From: Betaproteobacteria bacterium
Lineage (GTDB): Bacteria; Pseudomonadota; Gammaproteobacteria; Burkholderiales; Rhodocyclaceae
Length of the DNA: 22,597 nt
Assembly (NCBI GenBank): GCA_028065725.1
Contig: JAPTVL010000229.1
Span: 1 to 22,597, forward strand
Direction of reading: 5' to 3'
Shown: positions 8,633 to 15,376 of the stretch, one piece after another
Layout: each line of letters opens with the position of its first letter
Numbering within the stretch: the first letter of the stretch is position 1
Translations under genes and position numbers: made by a program
The notes under the pieces: model-generated
The model's input: only the letters and a program-made list of their open reading frames with translations
Told to the model about the DNA's origin: nothing
Database searches by the model: none

Positions 8633-9763
8633 ATGTCTACACAATGCGAAACTACGGCCAAGAAGGCGGCCGGTGCGCCCATGGGGGTGTTCGAACGCTA
8701 TCTCACGGTCTGGGTGTTCCTCTGCATCGCGGTCGGAATTCTGCTCGGGCAGGTGTTGCCCACGGTGTTTCATGCGGTCGGCGCCATGGAGGTCGCCCAC
8801 GTCAATTTGCCGGTCGCAGTCCTGATCTGGCTAATGATCATTCCGATGCTGCTCAAAATCGAGCTGAAAGAGATCAAGGGCGTCGGCCGGCATTGGCGCG
8901 GCGTGGGGGTCACCCTCTTCATTAACTGGGGCGTGAAACCGTTTTCCATGGCTCTGCTCGGCTGGCTTTTTGTCGGCGGGTTGTTCCGGCCGTATCTTCC
9001 GGCAGATCAGATCGATTTCTACATCGCCGGCCTCATCATCCTCGCGGCGGCACCCTGCACGGCCATGGTGTTCGTCTGGAGCCACCTGACTCGCGGCGAG
9101 CCGCATTTCACCCTCTCCCAAGTGGCACTGAACGACGCCATCATGATTGTGGCCTTCGCGCCTGTCGTCGGGTTGCTGCTCGGCCTCTCGTCGATCACCG
9201 TACCCTGGGCGACGCTCATCCTCTCCGTCGGGCTGTACATCGTGGCACCGCTCATCGTTGCCAGCCTGTGGCGCCACTGGTTACTGGCTCATGAGCACGG
9301 CTACTTGCGTATGCAACGCGTGTTAAAGGTAATGCATCCTGTGTCGCTCATGGCGCTGTTGGCGACCCTGATTTTGCTGTTCGGTTTCCAAGGCGAACAG
9401 ATCATTGCGCAACCGATGGTAATCGCCTTGCTGGCCGTGCCGATCCTGATTCAGGTGTTTTTCAATTCGGCCCTAGCCTACCTGCTGAACCGCGCCGTAC
9501 GTTCCCCCCACTGCGTTGCCGGTCCGTCAGCGTTGATCGGGGCATCCAACTTCTTCGAGTTGGCCGTTGCCACGGCTATCGTGCTCTTCGGCTTTCAGTC
9601 GGGCGCGGCGCTAGCCACGGTGGTGGGCGTCTTGATCGAGGTGCCGGTGATGCTGGCAGCGGTCGCCATCGTGAATCGCAGTCGCGCGTGGTACGAACGG
9701 CGTGAAGGCGTACCGACCTACGAGCAATGTTGCCCCGCAGGTCTGCATCCTTCAGGTCACTGA
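8633..9763 (+). CDS. acr3: ACR3-family arsenite efflux permease
   Basis: This is an inner-membrane arsenite exporter of the bile/arsenite/riboflavin transporter superfamily. It has 376 residues with about ten hydrophobic helices. The functionally essential cysteine of the family is present in AAPCTAMVFVWSHLTRG (Cys142). The second conserved block GASNFFELAVATAIVLFGF carries Glu309, matching a conserved acidic residue of ACR3 proteins. The start has AAGGA about 8 bases upstream and is 15 bases after arsA. It is often annotated arsB, but it is not related to the ArsB (12-helix) family. With ArsA it should form an ATP-assisted pump; alone it would act as a secondary transporter. Confidence 0.95.
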   Translation: MSTQCETTAKKAAGAPMGVFERYLTVWVFLCIAVGILLGQVLPTVFHAVGAMEVAHVNLPVAVLIWLMIIPMLLKIELKEIKGVGRHWRGVGVTLFINWGVKPFSMALLGWLFVGGLFRPYLPADQIDFYIAGLIILAAAPCTAMVFVWSHLTRGEPHFTLSQVALNDAIMIVAFAPVVGLLLGLSSITVPWATLILSVGLYIVAPLIVASLWRHWLLAHEHGYLRMQRVLKVMHPVSLMALLATLILLFGFQGEQIIAQPMVIALLAVPILIQVFFNSALAYLLNRAVRSPHCVAGPSALIGASNFFELAVATAIVLFGFQSGAALATVVGVLIEVPVMLAAVAIVNRSRAWYERREGVPTYEQCCPAGLHPSGH

Positions 9764-9821
9764 CATCGACACCGGAGAACGTCCAACGACATTGTCGTCA
9801 ACCCAGAGAGGGAGGTACATC

Positions 9822-10721
9822 ATGTTTGAACGATTCATTCTCGCCACGGATCTTTCGGCGGCCTCATCGGCCATTGTCAGTTGCGCCGGTGGTTTGCGTA
9901 ATCTCGGCGGACGGCATGCCCTATTGTTGCAATGTTTGGACATGCAGCAGGCGGCCTCCACGGCATTTTCTTACAGCACCGCGCCGCTGGAGCATATCCT
10001 GGCCGATCAGAAAGCCATCCTGGAGACACAGGGTTTCGAGGTCGAAGCACGCATCGTACGGGGCTTTGCCAAGCAGGAAATCAATCGAATCGCTGATCAG
10101 GAGGACTACGATCTCATCGTTGTCGGTTCGCACGGACATTCGATGGCGGCCGATGCCCTCCTTGGTGGTGTGGCCACCGAGGTGATCCACAGTGCGCGTA
10201 AACCCGTCTTGGTTGTACGGCTGCAACAAGGCGATCCGGGCGGCGAGATATGCACACAACCAGTCGGCTGTGCTTTTTGCGGCCATATCCTCTTTCCTAC
10301 GGATTTTTCTGAGAACGCGGACCATGCCTTCACCGTTGTTGAGAAACTGGTTGCCGACCACCCTGTACCTGTAACGCTGATGCACGTTCAGGACCGCGCC
10401 CGCCTCGCGGCTCATCTTTCCGACCGACTCACGGAATTTGATGAAATCGACCGAAAACGCCTTGAAACCTTACGGGAGCGCTTGCTGAGCAAAGGAGCCA
10501 CCGACGTCGACGTGTTGGTGGGCTTCGGCTCACCTTTCGCTGAAATCGTCAACGTAGCTCGCGAGCGCGGGGTGGAACTTATCGTAATGGGCAGTCAGGA
10601 AAGAGGCTTTGTTGGCGAGATTTTCCTGGGCAGCGTCAGCCATCGTGTCACGCGTCATGCGCCGGCCCCGGTGCTGCTCGTCCCTGCGCCCAGAAACCGA
10701 CAAGAGGTACGGAAAGGGTGA
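9822..10721 (+). CDS. Tandem universal stress protein (two Usp domains)
   Basis: A cytoplasmic protein of 299 residues made of two UspA domains, about 1-135 and 150-295. Each domain ends with the nucleotide-loop region: VVGSHGHSMAADALLGGVA in the first and VMGSQERGFVGEIFLGSVS in the second. The first nearly fits G-2X-G-9X-G(S/T); the second has Glu where the second glycine is expected, so nucleotide binding there is less certain. The ATG at 9822 is chosen because GGGAGG lies just upstream and the Usp fold begins at MFERFILATD; an upstream in-frame start at 9702 overlaps acr3. It lies within the ars operon, 58 bases after acr3, and probably serves a stress role in arsenic exposure. That role is an inference from context. 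Confidence 0.92.
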   Translation: MFERFILATDLSAASSAIVSCAGGLRNLGGRHALLLQCLDMQQAASTAFSYSTAPLEHILADQKAILETQGFEVEARIVRGFAKQEINRIADQEDYDLIVVGSHGHSMAADALLGGVATEVIHSARKPVLVVRLQQGDPGGEICTQPVGCAFCGHILFPTDFSENADHAFTVVEKLVADHPVPVTLMHVQDRARLAAHLSDRLTEFDEIDRKRLETLRERLLSKGATDVDVLVGFGSPFAEIVNVARERGVELIVMGSQERGFVGEIFLGSVSHRVTRHAPAPVLLVPAPRNRQEVRKG

Positions 10722-10764
10722 TAGCAATCGAGATAGAGTAATACGCGCTGAAGGAGAGACGGTC

Positions 10765-11214
10765 ATGAACGAAACGGTGATCATTGCTGTTGGCTTGGCC
10801 GTCCTTTCAATTGCCAGCGGCATGCTCGGCTTGGGCGTCGCCTTTGCGGCGGTTCCTTTTCTGGGCTTTTTCATGACGGACTTGGTGCACGAGGTGCAGC
10901 CGCTATCGTTGTTCCTTAATGGGATCACCGCGCTCCTTTCGCTGTTTGGTTTCGCGCGAAGCGGACTGGTCATGTGGAAACCCGCAATTTTGCTTGCAGT
11001 GGTAACTACCCTCACAGCCCCGTTCGGAGCATGGCTCGCCCAGCACATTCAAACCCACTTATGCCCGGATCGTGAAGTCCTGGGTGATGCGCATTGGGCT
11101 AAATCCGCGCGATTATGGTACCCATTCTTTGCGGCGCACCAAGGCCACGCTGATCTACCAGCGCACGAAGAATCTGCGCGCCATCCAACTGTTGCTCGGA
11201 CACACCAAACTTGA
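10765..11214 (+). pseudogene. TauE/SafE-family permease, C-terminally truncated
   Basis: This is the N-terminal part of a sulfite-exporter-like membrane permease. AAGGAGAG at 10751-10758 supports the ATG at 10765. About 95 residues are authentic, with hydrophobic helices (VIIAVGLAVLSIASGMLGLG with the family's glycine-rich turn, and later AILLAVVTTLTAPFGAWLAQ). Full family members have about 250 residues. Near 11045-11057 the sequence switches to a tyrosine-recombinase gene in another frame, and the permease frame runs on with hydrophilic, unrelated residues to a stop at 11212-11214. The transporter is therefore very likely dead. It was the last gene of the ars operon. Confidence 0.75.
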
Positions 11215-11284
11215 AAGCACGGTGAGGTATCTCGGCATCGAGGTCGATGATGCCCTGGCATTGTCGGAGCAGACCGAGGTATGA
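11051..11284 (+). pseudogene. C-terminal remnant of a tyrosine recombinase/integrase
   Basis: The frame reads into the catalytic C-terminal domain of a phage-type integrase. It contains GTHSLRRTKATLIYQ (the H-x-x-R box), LLGHTKLESTVRY (the second His and the catalytic Tyr) and ends VDDALALSEQTEV. Roughly the last 75 residues are present; the N-terminal domain and the first catalytic Arg are missing. No proper start exists: the first available GTG is at 11072, inside the domain. It is fused to the broken permease, marking a recombination junction. It cannot encode an active enzyme. Confidence 0.85.
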
Positions 11285-11295
11285 GCTCGTTATTT

Positions 11296-11330
11296 ACGGC
11301 AAGCGGGTGTATCGAGCGCCCGCTTGCCGT
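11296..11330 (+). terminator. Strong hairpin after the integrase remnant
   Basis: A perfect 12-bp stem (ACGGCAAGCGGG at 11296-11307 and its complement at 11319-11330) with an 11-base loop lies 12 bases after the remnant's stop. Only a short, interrupted T-run follows (CTACCTTTG), so it is either a weak intrinsic terminator or the original 3' stem of the integrase gene. Confidence 0.55.
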
Positions 11331-11551
11331 CTACCTTTGAAAAGATCGCCGCACGGTAAGCGGACATGACCTCATCCGACGGCTTTAAGATCAAGTCCGG
11401 CCAACTCCGGCCGTTCGGGTTTTCTGGGAGCGGCCATTCGGATCGCTAAAAAGCGGACGTTACCGGATCCCGCATGTCACCCTGTCGCACGGCGTTTCAG
11501 GAGCCACTGCCGTCTGATCCGTCGCCATTCGGTGTTGAACTCAAGGCCGCC
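11331..11551. other. Non-coding stretch between mosaic blocks
   Basis: About 220 bases separate the integrase hairpin from the stop of the minus-strand SHOCT gene. I see no gene with a credible ribosome-binding site and no inverted repeat of an insertion sequence. It contains short repeated GC-rich words (CCGGCCAACTCCGGCCG around 11397-11413) but no strong long hairpin. It is probably remnant DNA at a junction. Confidence 0.5.
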
Positions 11552-11791
11552 TTATCGTTCGAGGTTTCTCTTCATCTCCTCGTACTGCTCCTTCGTGATC
11601 TCGCCGCTCGCGTACCGCCGGTCGAGGATCTGGCGCGGTGTCTCGCGCGTCGGTTCGTCGCGCCGCGAGCCCCAGCAGAAGGGACCGGCGCCGCGAAACA
11701 GGAAAGCGAGAAACACGATCGCGATGATCAGGAACGTGAAGGGAAAGACCCACATCCACGGAAAGCCGGGCCACCAGGTGTAAGGACCCAT
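11552..11791 (-). CDS. Small membrane protein with SHOCT domain (left copy)
   Basis: A 79-residue protein beginning MGPYTWWPGFPWMWVFPF. Its first third is one aromatic-rich transmembrane helix (about residues 11-33), followed by a short linker. The C-terminal SHOCT-type motif spans about residues 50-79 (ILDRRYASGEITKEQYEEMK). The SHOCT motif is a short C-terminal module found on many small bacterial membrane proteins; its biochemical role is not established. The ATG at 11791 is 2 bases after the stop of the upstream arsR, so the two are co-transcribed. A very similar protein lies at 21184-21426 after a similar arsR. A function in arsenic or metal response is inferred from this repeated pairing only. 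Confidence 0.85.
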   Translation of the reverse strand: MGPYTWWPGFPWMWVFPFTFLIIAIVFLAFLFRGAGPFCWGSRRDEPTRETPRQILDRRYASGEITKEQYEEMKRNLER

Positions 11792-11793
11792 GA

Positions 11794-12171
11794 CTATGCC
11801 TCCGGCAGGTTGCGGTTCGCCTCGCGCGCGCGGACGTTTTGCCGCCTGGCGCGCGCGGACGGTGACGCACCGGCCTGTGTCTGCAGCCACGCGCCGAGAT
11901 CGTCCAGGACGCCCAGCAGCTGGGAGTCGTGCAGGCAGTAATAGATGTGCCGGCCGCGGCGCTCGGGCTTGACTAGCCCCGCCTCCCGCAGGGCCCGCAG
12001 GTGGAAGGAGACGTTGGTCTGGGACAAACCCGTGGCGTCGATGATGTCCGTCACCGGACGGCACTGTAGCCCCAGGCTCAGCAGGATGCGCAGCCGGTTG
12101 GTCTCGCTCAGCACCTTGAGCGCATGGGCCAGGCGCTTGACGGCGGCGTTGCTGTATGAGTTAATTCGCAT
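11794..12171 (-). CDS. ArsR/SmtB-family transcriptional repressor (left copy)
   Basis: A 125-residue winged-helix regulator with recognition region GLSQTNVSFHLRALREAGLV and wing RRGRHIYYCLHD. It lacks the ELCVCDLC sensor of R773 ArsR and the C-terminal Cys cluster of the first arsR here. Two cysteines are kept in both this copy and the one at 20800: one in LQCRPVTDI (about residue 37) and one in the wing (YYC, about residue 79). These may form a different inducer site. It is transcribed with the SHOCT gene and diverges from the small ORF and fused arsM at 12242-14005, which it probably represses along with itself. The ligand is probably As(III), by context. Confidence 0.9.
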   Translation of the reverse strand: MRINSYSNAAVKRLAHALKVLSETNRLRILLSLGLQCRPVTDIIDATGLSQTNVSFHLRALREAGLVKPERRGRHIYYCLHDSQLLGVLDDLGAWLQTQAGASPSARARRQNVRAREANRNLPEA

Positions 12172-12206
12172 ATGTGTATTTACTCATATATTACGGCCGC
12201 TGTCAA
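12169..12206 (-). promoter_or_regulatory. Promoter of left arsR-SHOCT, probably leaderless
   Basis: On the minus strand a perfect -35 TTGACA (12206-12201), an 18-base spacer and a -10 TAAATA (12182-12177) are followed 5 bases later by the arsR ATG (12171). Transcription would start at or next to the ATG, and no Shine-Dalgarno sequence lies upstream. The spacer and start region are AT-rich with ATATG/CATAT arms, a plausible ArsR operator. The same arrangement is kept at 20765-20801. Confidence 0.6.
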
Positions 12207-12241
12207 AGGCGCCAAGCCTTGGGTGCCGTAGGAGGATCACC

Positions 12242-12322
12242 ATGCACGAATCTTTCTTGTTGTGTTGCTGCTCTTCCTTTTCCATGGCGAAGGCTGGCCG
12301 ATGTGCGGACTGTGTTGGGTAG
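12242..12322 (+). CDS. Possible Cys-rich leader peptide before arsM
   Basis: A 26-codon frame starts with ATG at 12242 behind AGGAGG with good spacing (12231-12237). It encodes a peptide with a CCC run and a CADC motif (MHESFLLCCCSSFSM, then GRCADCVG). It lies between the arsR promoter and the fused arsM gene, in arsM orientation. It could be a real small metal-binding or leader peptide. Alternatively it could be the start of a frameshifted gene: another frame at 12262-12384 reads a hydrophobic stretch followed by GWPMCGLCWVEQH and ends 16 bases before arsM. I cannot assign a family to either reading. Confidence 0.35.
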   Translation: MHESFLLCCCSSFSMAKAGRCADCVG

Positions 12323-12400
12323 AGCAGCATATCTTGGATCAACTCGCCTCCTTCTTAGGCGGTTCGTCCCTGCAACACCCCTAATTCATTGGAGCATCTT

Positions 12401-14005
12401 ATGAGCAAACAAACCTCGTGTTGTGGCGCTCCCGCCACTACTGCCCCAGAGAAGCAGACTTCCTCCGACCATGACGACGAACACCGCCAACGCGTGCGTA
12501 AAGCCTACGCCCAGGTAGCCAAAGCCAGCGACGATGGGCAAGCTTGCGGGACTGGCGCCAGTTGTTGCGGTACCAGCGATGATGCTGCGATCAATACGCT
12601 CATCTCTACACGCCTTGGGTACAGCCAGGCAGACCTTGACCTGGTCCCTTCTGGTGCCGACATGGGTCTCGGCTGTGGCAACCCAAAGGCAATTGCCGCA
12701 CTTGCGCCGGGTGAAGTGGTAGTTGATCTTGGTGCAGGCGGCGGTTTCGACTGCTTCCTGGCCGCTCATGAGGTTGGTCCTAGCGGGCAGGTGATTGGTG
12801 TCGACATGACGCCGAACATGATCTCCAAAGCGCGTGCCAATGCGCTGAAGGGGAAATTCGAGAATGTGGAGTTTCGTCTCGGCGAGATCGAGCACTTGCC
12901 GATTCCCGATGCGACTGCAGATGTCATCATTTCCAACTGTGTCATCAATTTGTCGCCCAATAAGCCGCAGGTATTCCGAGATGCTTTCCGTGTTCTCAAG
13001 CCAGGAGGGCGGCTGGCCATCTCCGATGTGGTCGCCACGGTTGAACTGCCGGAGCAGATGCGAAACGACGCCGCCCTGATTGCGGGTTGTATCGGGAATG
13101 CTTCTCTCATCGAGGATCTGGAGAAGATGATGCTTGATGCCGGTTTCGAAAGGATCCGCATCCAGCCGAAGGACGAATCGAAGGAGTTCATCAGGGACTG
13201 GGCACCGGGCCACAACGTTACCGACTATGTCGTTTCCGCAACCATTGAGGCGACCAAACCGAAAAGTGGCTGTTGCGGCACTCCCAGCGGAGACTCCACG
13301 CGACAAGTGCGCGACCTCTACACCAGACTCGCGCTGCACCCGGAGGGGGACTTCGGCTGGGGCAAGGGTGCGGACAATGCCCGGCAACTCGGGTACTTAG
13401 ATGAATGGCTAGTGCGTCTGCCTGCGGTCGTGTGGGAATCCGCCGCGGCCGTCGGTAATCCGTTTTCAGTCGGTCCCATCCATTCAGGCGAGACGGTTGT
13501 TGATATCGGCTGCGGCGCAGGCGCCGATGCCTGTGTCGCGGCGCTTCTGGTCGGCGGGACCGGCAAGGTGTATGGCTTCGATGCCACGCCGGCGATGGTC
13601 GAGAAGGCGAGAAGCAACGCTGGCGCCGCTGGGCTATCCCACGTGGAGTTCTGCGAGGCAAACATGGTCCATCTCGACCTGCCGGAGGCTATCGCCGATG
13701 TGGTTATCTCCAACGGCGCGATCAATTTGACCCTCGACAAGCAGAAAGTCTTTTCCGAGGTATTTCGTATACTTCGCCGCGGCGGCCGGTTCCAGTTCGC
13801 TGACATGGTCAGGGAGCACGGTGCGACCTCCGCCTGTTGCGCAGAGAACTCCTGGGCGGATTGCGTATCCGGTACCATGAATGTCGAAGAGATCAAAATA
13901 TTGATGCACAAGGCTGGGTTCGAAGACGTGGAATTGGGCGAGTTCACCGGCTACAAAACCTCTGCCAGCACGGTCGGGGCGACATTCAAAGGCCGCAAGC
14001 CCTAA
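12401..14005 (+). CDS. arsM: Arsenite methyltransferase ArsM fused to a second methyltransferase domain
   Basis: The 534-residue protein has two SAM-dependent methyltransferase domains. Residues 1-287 are a complete ArsM, which methylates As(III) stepwise to volatile or less toxic forms. It has the SAM motif VVVDLGAGGGFDC (107-118) and the three essential cysteines, Cys92 (GLGCGNP), Cys180 (ISNCVINL) and Cys230 (AGCIGNA). Residues 289-534 are a second domain with SAM motif VVDIGCGAGAD (366-376). Its equivalents of the first two cysteines are missing (AVGNP at 350-354, ISNGAINL at 436-443), but the third is kept (Cys488, WADCVSGT). It begins with SGCCG, as the stand-alone homologue at 19015 does. 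GGAG at 12391-12394 supports the ATG at 12401; the family's usual length is about 240-350 residues. The N-terminus also has CC pairs (residues 7-8, 55-56). Confidence 0.9.
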   Translation: MSKQTSCCGAPATTAPEKQTSSDHDDEHRQRVRKAYAQVAKASDDGQACGTGASCCGTSDDAAINTLISTRLGYSQADLDLVPSGADMGLGCGNPKAIAALAPGEVVVDLGAGGGFDCFLAAHEVGPSGQVIGVDMTPNMISKARANALKGKFENVEFRLGEIEHLPIPDATADVIISNCVINLSPNKPQVFRDAFRVLKPGGRLAISDVVATVELPEQMRNDAALIAGCIGNASLIEDLEKMMLDAGFERIRIQPKDESKEFIRDWAPGHNVTDYVVSATIEATKPKSGCCGTPSGDSTRQVRDLYTRLALHPEGDFGWGKGADNARQLGYLDEWLVRLPAVVWESAAAVGNPFSVGPIHSGETVVDIGCGAGADACVAALLVGGTGKVYGFDATPAMVEKARSNAGAAGLSHVEFCEANMVHLDLPEAIADVVISNGAINLTLDKQKVFSEVFRILRRGGRFQFADMVREHGATSACCAENSWADCVSGTMNVEEIKILMHKAGFEDVELGEFTGYKTSASTVGATFKGRKP

Positions 14006-14220
14006 GCGGTTTGGCGTTCCGCTCTAAGCCAAGAGCATCGGCACTGCTGATGGCATTTGGAATTCGCCAGCCACACGGTTTCCAACCGTCAAAAATAAGC
14101 CCGACTCGGTTAATCAGGCGCCCGATCCTCATGCGTGGTCGCATGGCCCATCGGGGGCGAAAACGGACTTAATGAAGGGATGAAAATCATCAAACGACGG
14201 TCAATGAGGAGATGGCTCAG
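14006..14220. other. Non-coding stretch with a nested hairpin between arsM and merR
   Basis: No credible gene is seen between the convergent ends of arsM and merR. A nested inverted repeat lies at 14121-14155: outer arms CCCGAT (14121-14126) and ATCGGG (14150-14155), inner arms CATGCG (14130-14135) and CGCATG (14140-14145) around a 4-base loop. No T-run follows, so a classical terminator is not shown. It could still act as a bidirectional 3' structure for the two converging genes. Confidence 0.4.
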
Positions 14221-14619
14221 TCACCCGCGTTTGTTAATTTCCTTGATGATGCCGCAGCTCTTGCCGCCGGCCGAACAGAGATTCATCAACAGCGCCAACT
14301 CCTTGCGCAAGGTTTTCAACTCCGCCAGGCGTGCCTCGACCTCGGCCAGCTTGTGCGCGGTCAGTTGGCGCACGCGCTTGCGCGCCTTCTGCGGCGCCTC
14401 CCGCATCTTGAGCAGCTCGCCGATCTCGGCGAGCGTAAAGTCCATATTCTGCGCGCGTTGAATGAAGCGCAACCGCGAGAGATCCTTGTCGTCGTATCGG
14501 CGGACGCCCGCTGCATCGCGCGCGACGCCGGAGAGCAACCCGATCTTCTCGTAATAGCGCAGCGTGTCGGCGGAGAGGCCGAGTCTCGCGGTGACGGCGC
14601 CGATGCGGTATTGACTCAT
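14221..14619 (-). CDS. MerR-family metal-responsive regulator
   Basis: A 132-residue regulator that should twist promoters with over-long spacers when it binds metal. The N-terminal winged helix reads YRIGAVTARLGLSADTLRYYEKIGLL, followed by a long dimerisation helix (about 80-110). The C-terminal metal loop is LCSAGGKSCG, two cysteines six residues apart, as in the CueR/ZntR/CadR group. At the position of ZntR Cys79 / CueR Ser77 my manual alignment places Arg, so metal charge preference cannot be read. It is the last gene on the minus strand of the redox/ATPase cluster, behind an intrinsic terminator. It has no clear Shine-Dalgarno. Its likely targets are the two 19-bp-spacer promoters at 18152-18264. 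Confidence 0.9.
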   Translation of the reverse strand: MSQYRIGAVTARLGLSADTLRYYEKIGLLSGVARDAAGVRRYDDKDLSRLRFIQRAQNMDFTLAEIGELLKMREAPQKARKRVRQLTAHKLAEVEARLAELKTLRKELALLMNLCSAGGKSCGIIKEINKRG

Positions 14620-14624
14620 GGGTT

Positions 14625-14646
14625 AAAAATACCCGCCGTTGGCGGG
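14625..14646 (-). terminator. Intrinsic terminator between the CcdA-like gene and merR
   Basis: On the minus strand, 4 bases after the CcdA-like stop, a CCCGCC/GGCGGG stem (14646-14641 with 14637-14632) closes a 3-base loop and is followed by TATTTTTAA. This is a standard stem plus T-run. It would reduce transcription entering merR, whose ATG is 5 bases beyond the run. Confidence 0.75.
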
Positions 14647-14650
14647 CCCT

Positions 14651-15340
14651 TCAAGCGCCCGTCATGGGCGCAAAGTATTCGTGAATCAGGTAGGCGCCGC
14701 TCGCGATCAACGCCAGGCCGCCGATGATCTCGAAGGTCTTCTGCCAGTGCGTAAACGCCTGGAACGACTCGAGCCAGCCGAGGCTCACGGCGCCGAGCGC
14801 GATCAGGACCGAACGGCCCAGGGCAAAGGCCCCCAGTAGAGCGATCGCGAAGGGTACCGAGCCGATGGCCGCGGCGGCGGTGAGTGTCACGAGCAGCGCC
14901 GGCGTGCAGAACGGGCAGATGGCGACCGAGAACGGTATCGCCAGCACGAACGCGCCCCAAGGGCCCGAGACGATCTTGCCGCGCATGGCGAACCATGGGA
15001 TCCGGAGCTTGAGCCAGCCCGGCCACATCAGGCCGAGCAGGATCAGCACCGGCCCGAGCGCGAGTCCCCATTCGCGGCCCATCGCGTCCTTCACCCATGC
15101 ACCGCCGAGTGCCGCCGCGACACCCAGCACGATGTGCGTGGCGAGCAGCCCGGCGATAAAAGCGCCGCCGAGCAGGAACGCCCGGCGCGGCGCGTGCGCC
15201 TTGGTGACGTAGGCGAGCGTCACCGGAATCGCCGCGATGGCGACCGTGTTGATGCTGAACAGGAACCCGGCCGCGAACGCGACCCCCAGGCCGAGGAGGC
15301 TCGGTTCGCTCAGCGCCAGGCGCAGGGATTCAATGTCCAT
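14651..15340 (-). CDS. CcdA/DsbD-like transmembrane thiol-disulfide protein
   Basis: A 229-residue protein with about six hydrophobic helices, of the CcdA/DsbD-beta type, which carries electrons from cytoplasmic thioredoxin to periplasmic thiols. The cytoplasmic-side motif VAICPFCTPALLV supplies Cys142 and Cys145. The first helix (AAGFLFSINTVAIAAIPVTLAYV) has no cysteine where classical CcdA has S-P-C-x-x-P, so the canonical helix-1/helix-4 disulfide cannot form; C142-C145 would have to act alone. I chose the ATG at 15340 because GAGAGG lies 5 bases upstream; an upstream start at 15373 lacks support. It lies 36 bases after the ATPase stop in the same operon as a small thioredoxin, a natural partner. 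It could instead be a metal permease of related fold. Confidence 0.82.
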   Translation of the reverse strand: MDIESLRLALSEPSLLGLGVAFAAGFLFSINTVAIAAIPVTLAYVTKAHAPRRAFLLGGAFIAGLLATHIVLGVAAALGGAWVKDAMGREWGLALGPVLILLGLMWPGWLKLRIPWFAMRGKIVSGPWGAFVLAIPFSVAICPFCTPALLVTLTAAAAIGSVPFAIALLGAFALGRSVLIALGAVSLGWLESFQAFTHWQKTFEIIGGLALIASGAYLIHEYFAPMTGA

Positions 15341-15376
15341 AAGTCCCTCTCGGTGCGGGGATCGCCATAGCACCGA

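Noticed and set aside
10609..10764. Upstream start for the TauE-like frame
   Set aside because: The extension overlaps the usp gene and is hydrophilic; the ATG at 10765 has an AAGGAGAG site and starts the first membrane helix.
14121..14155. Integron attC site
   Set aside because: No core-site GTTRRRY or its complement borders the hairpin, and no integrase or cassette array is nearby.
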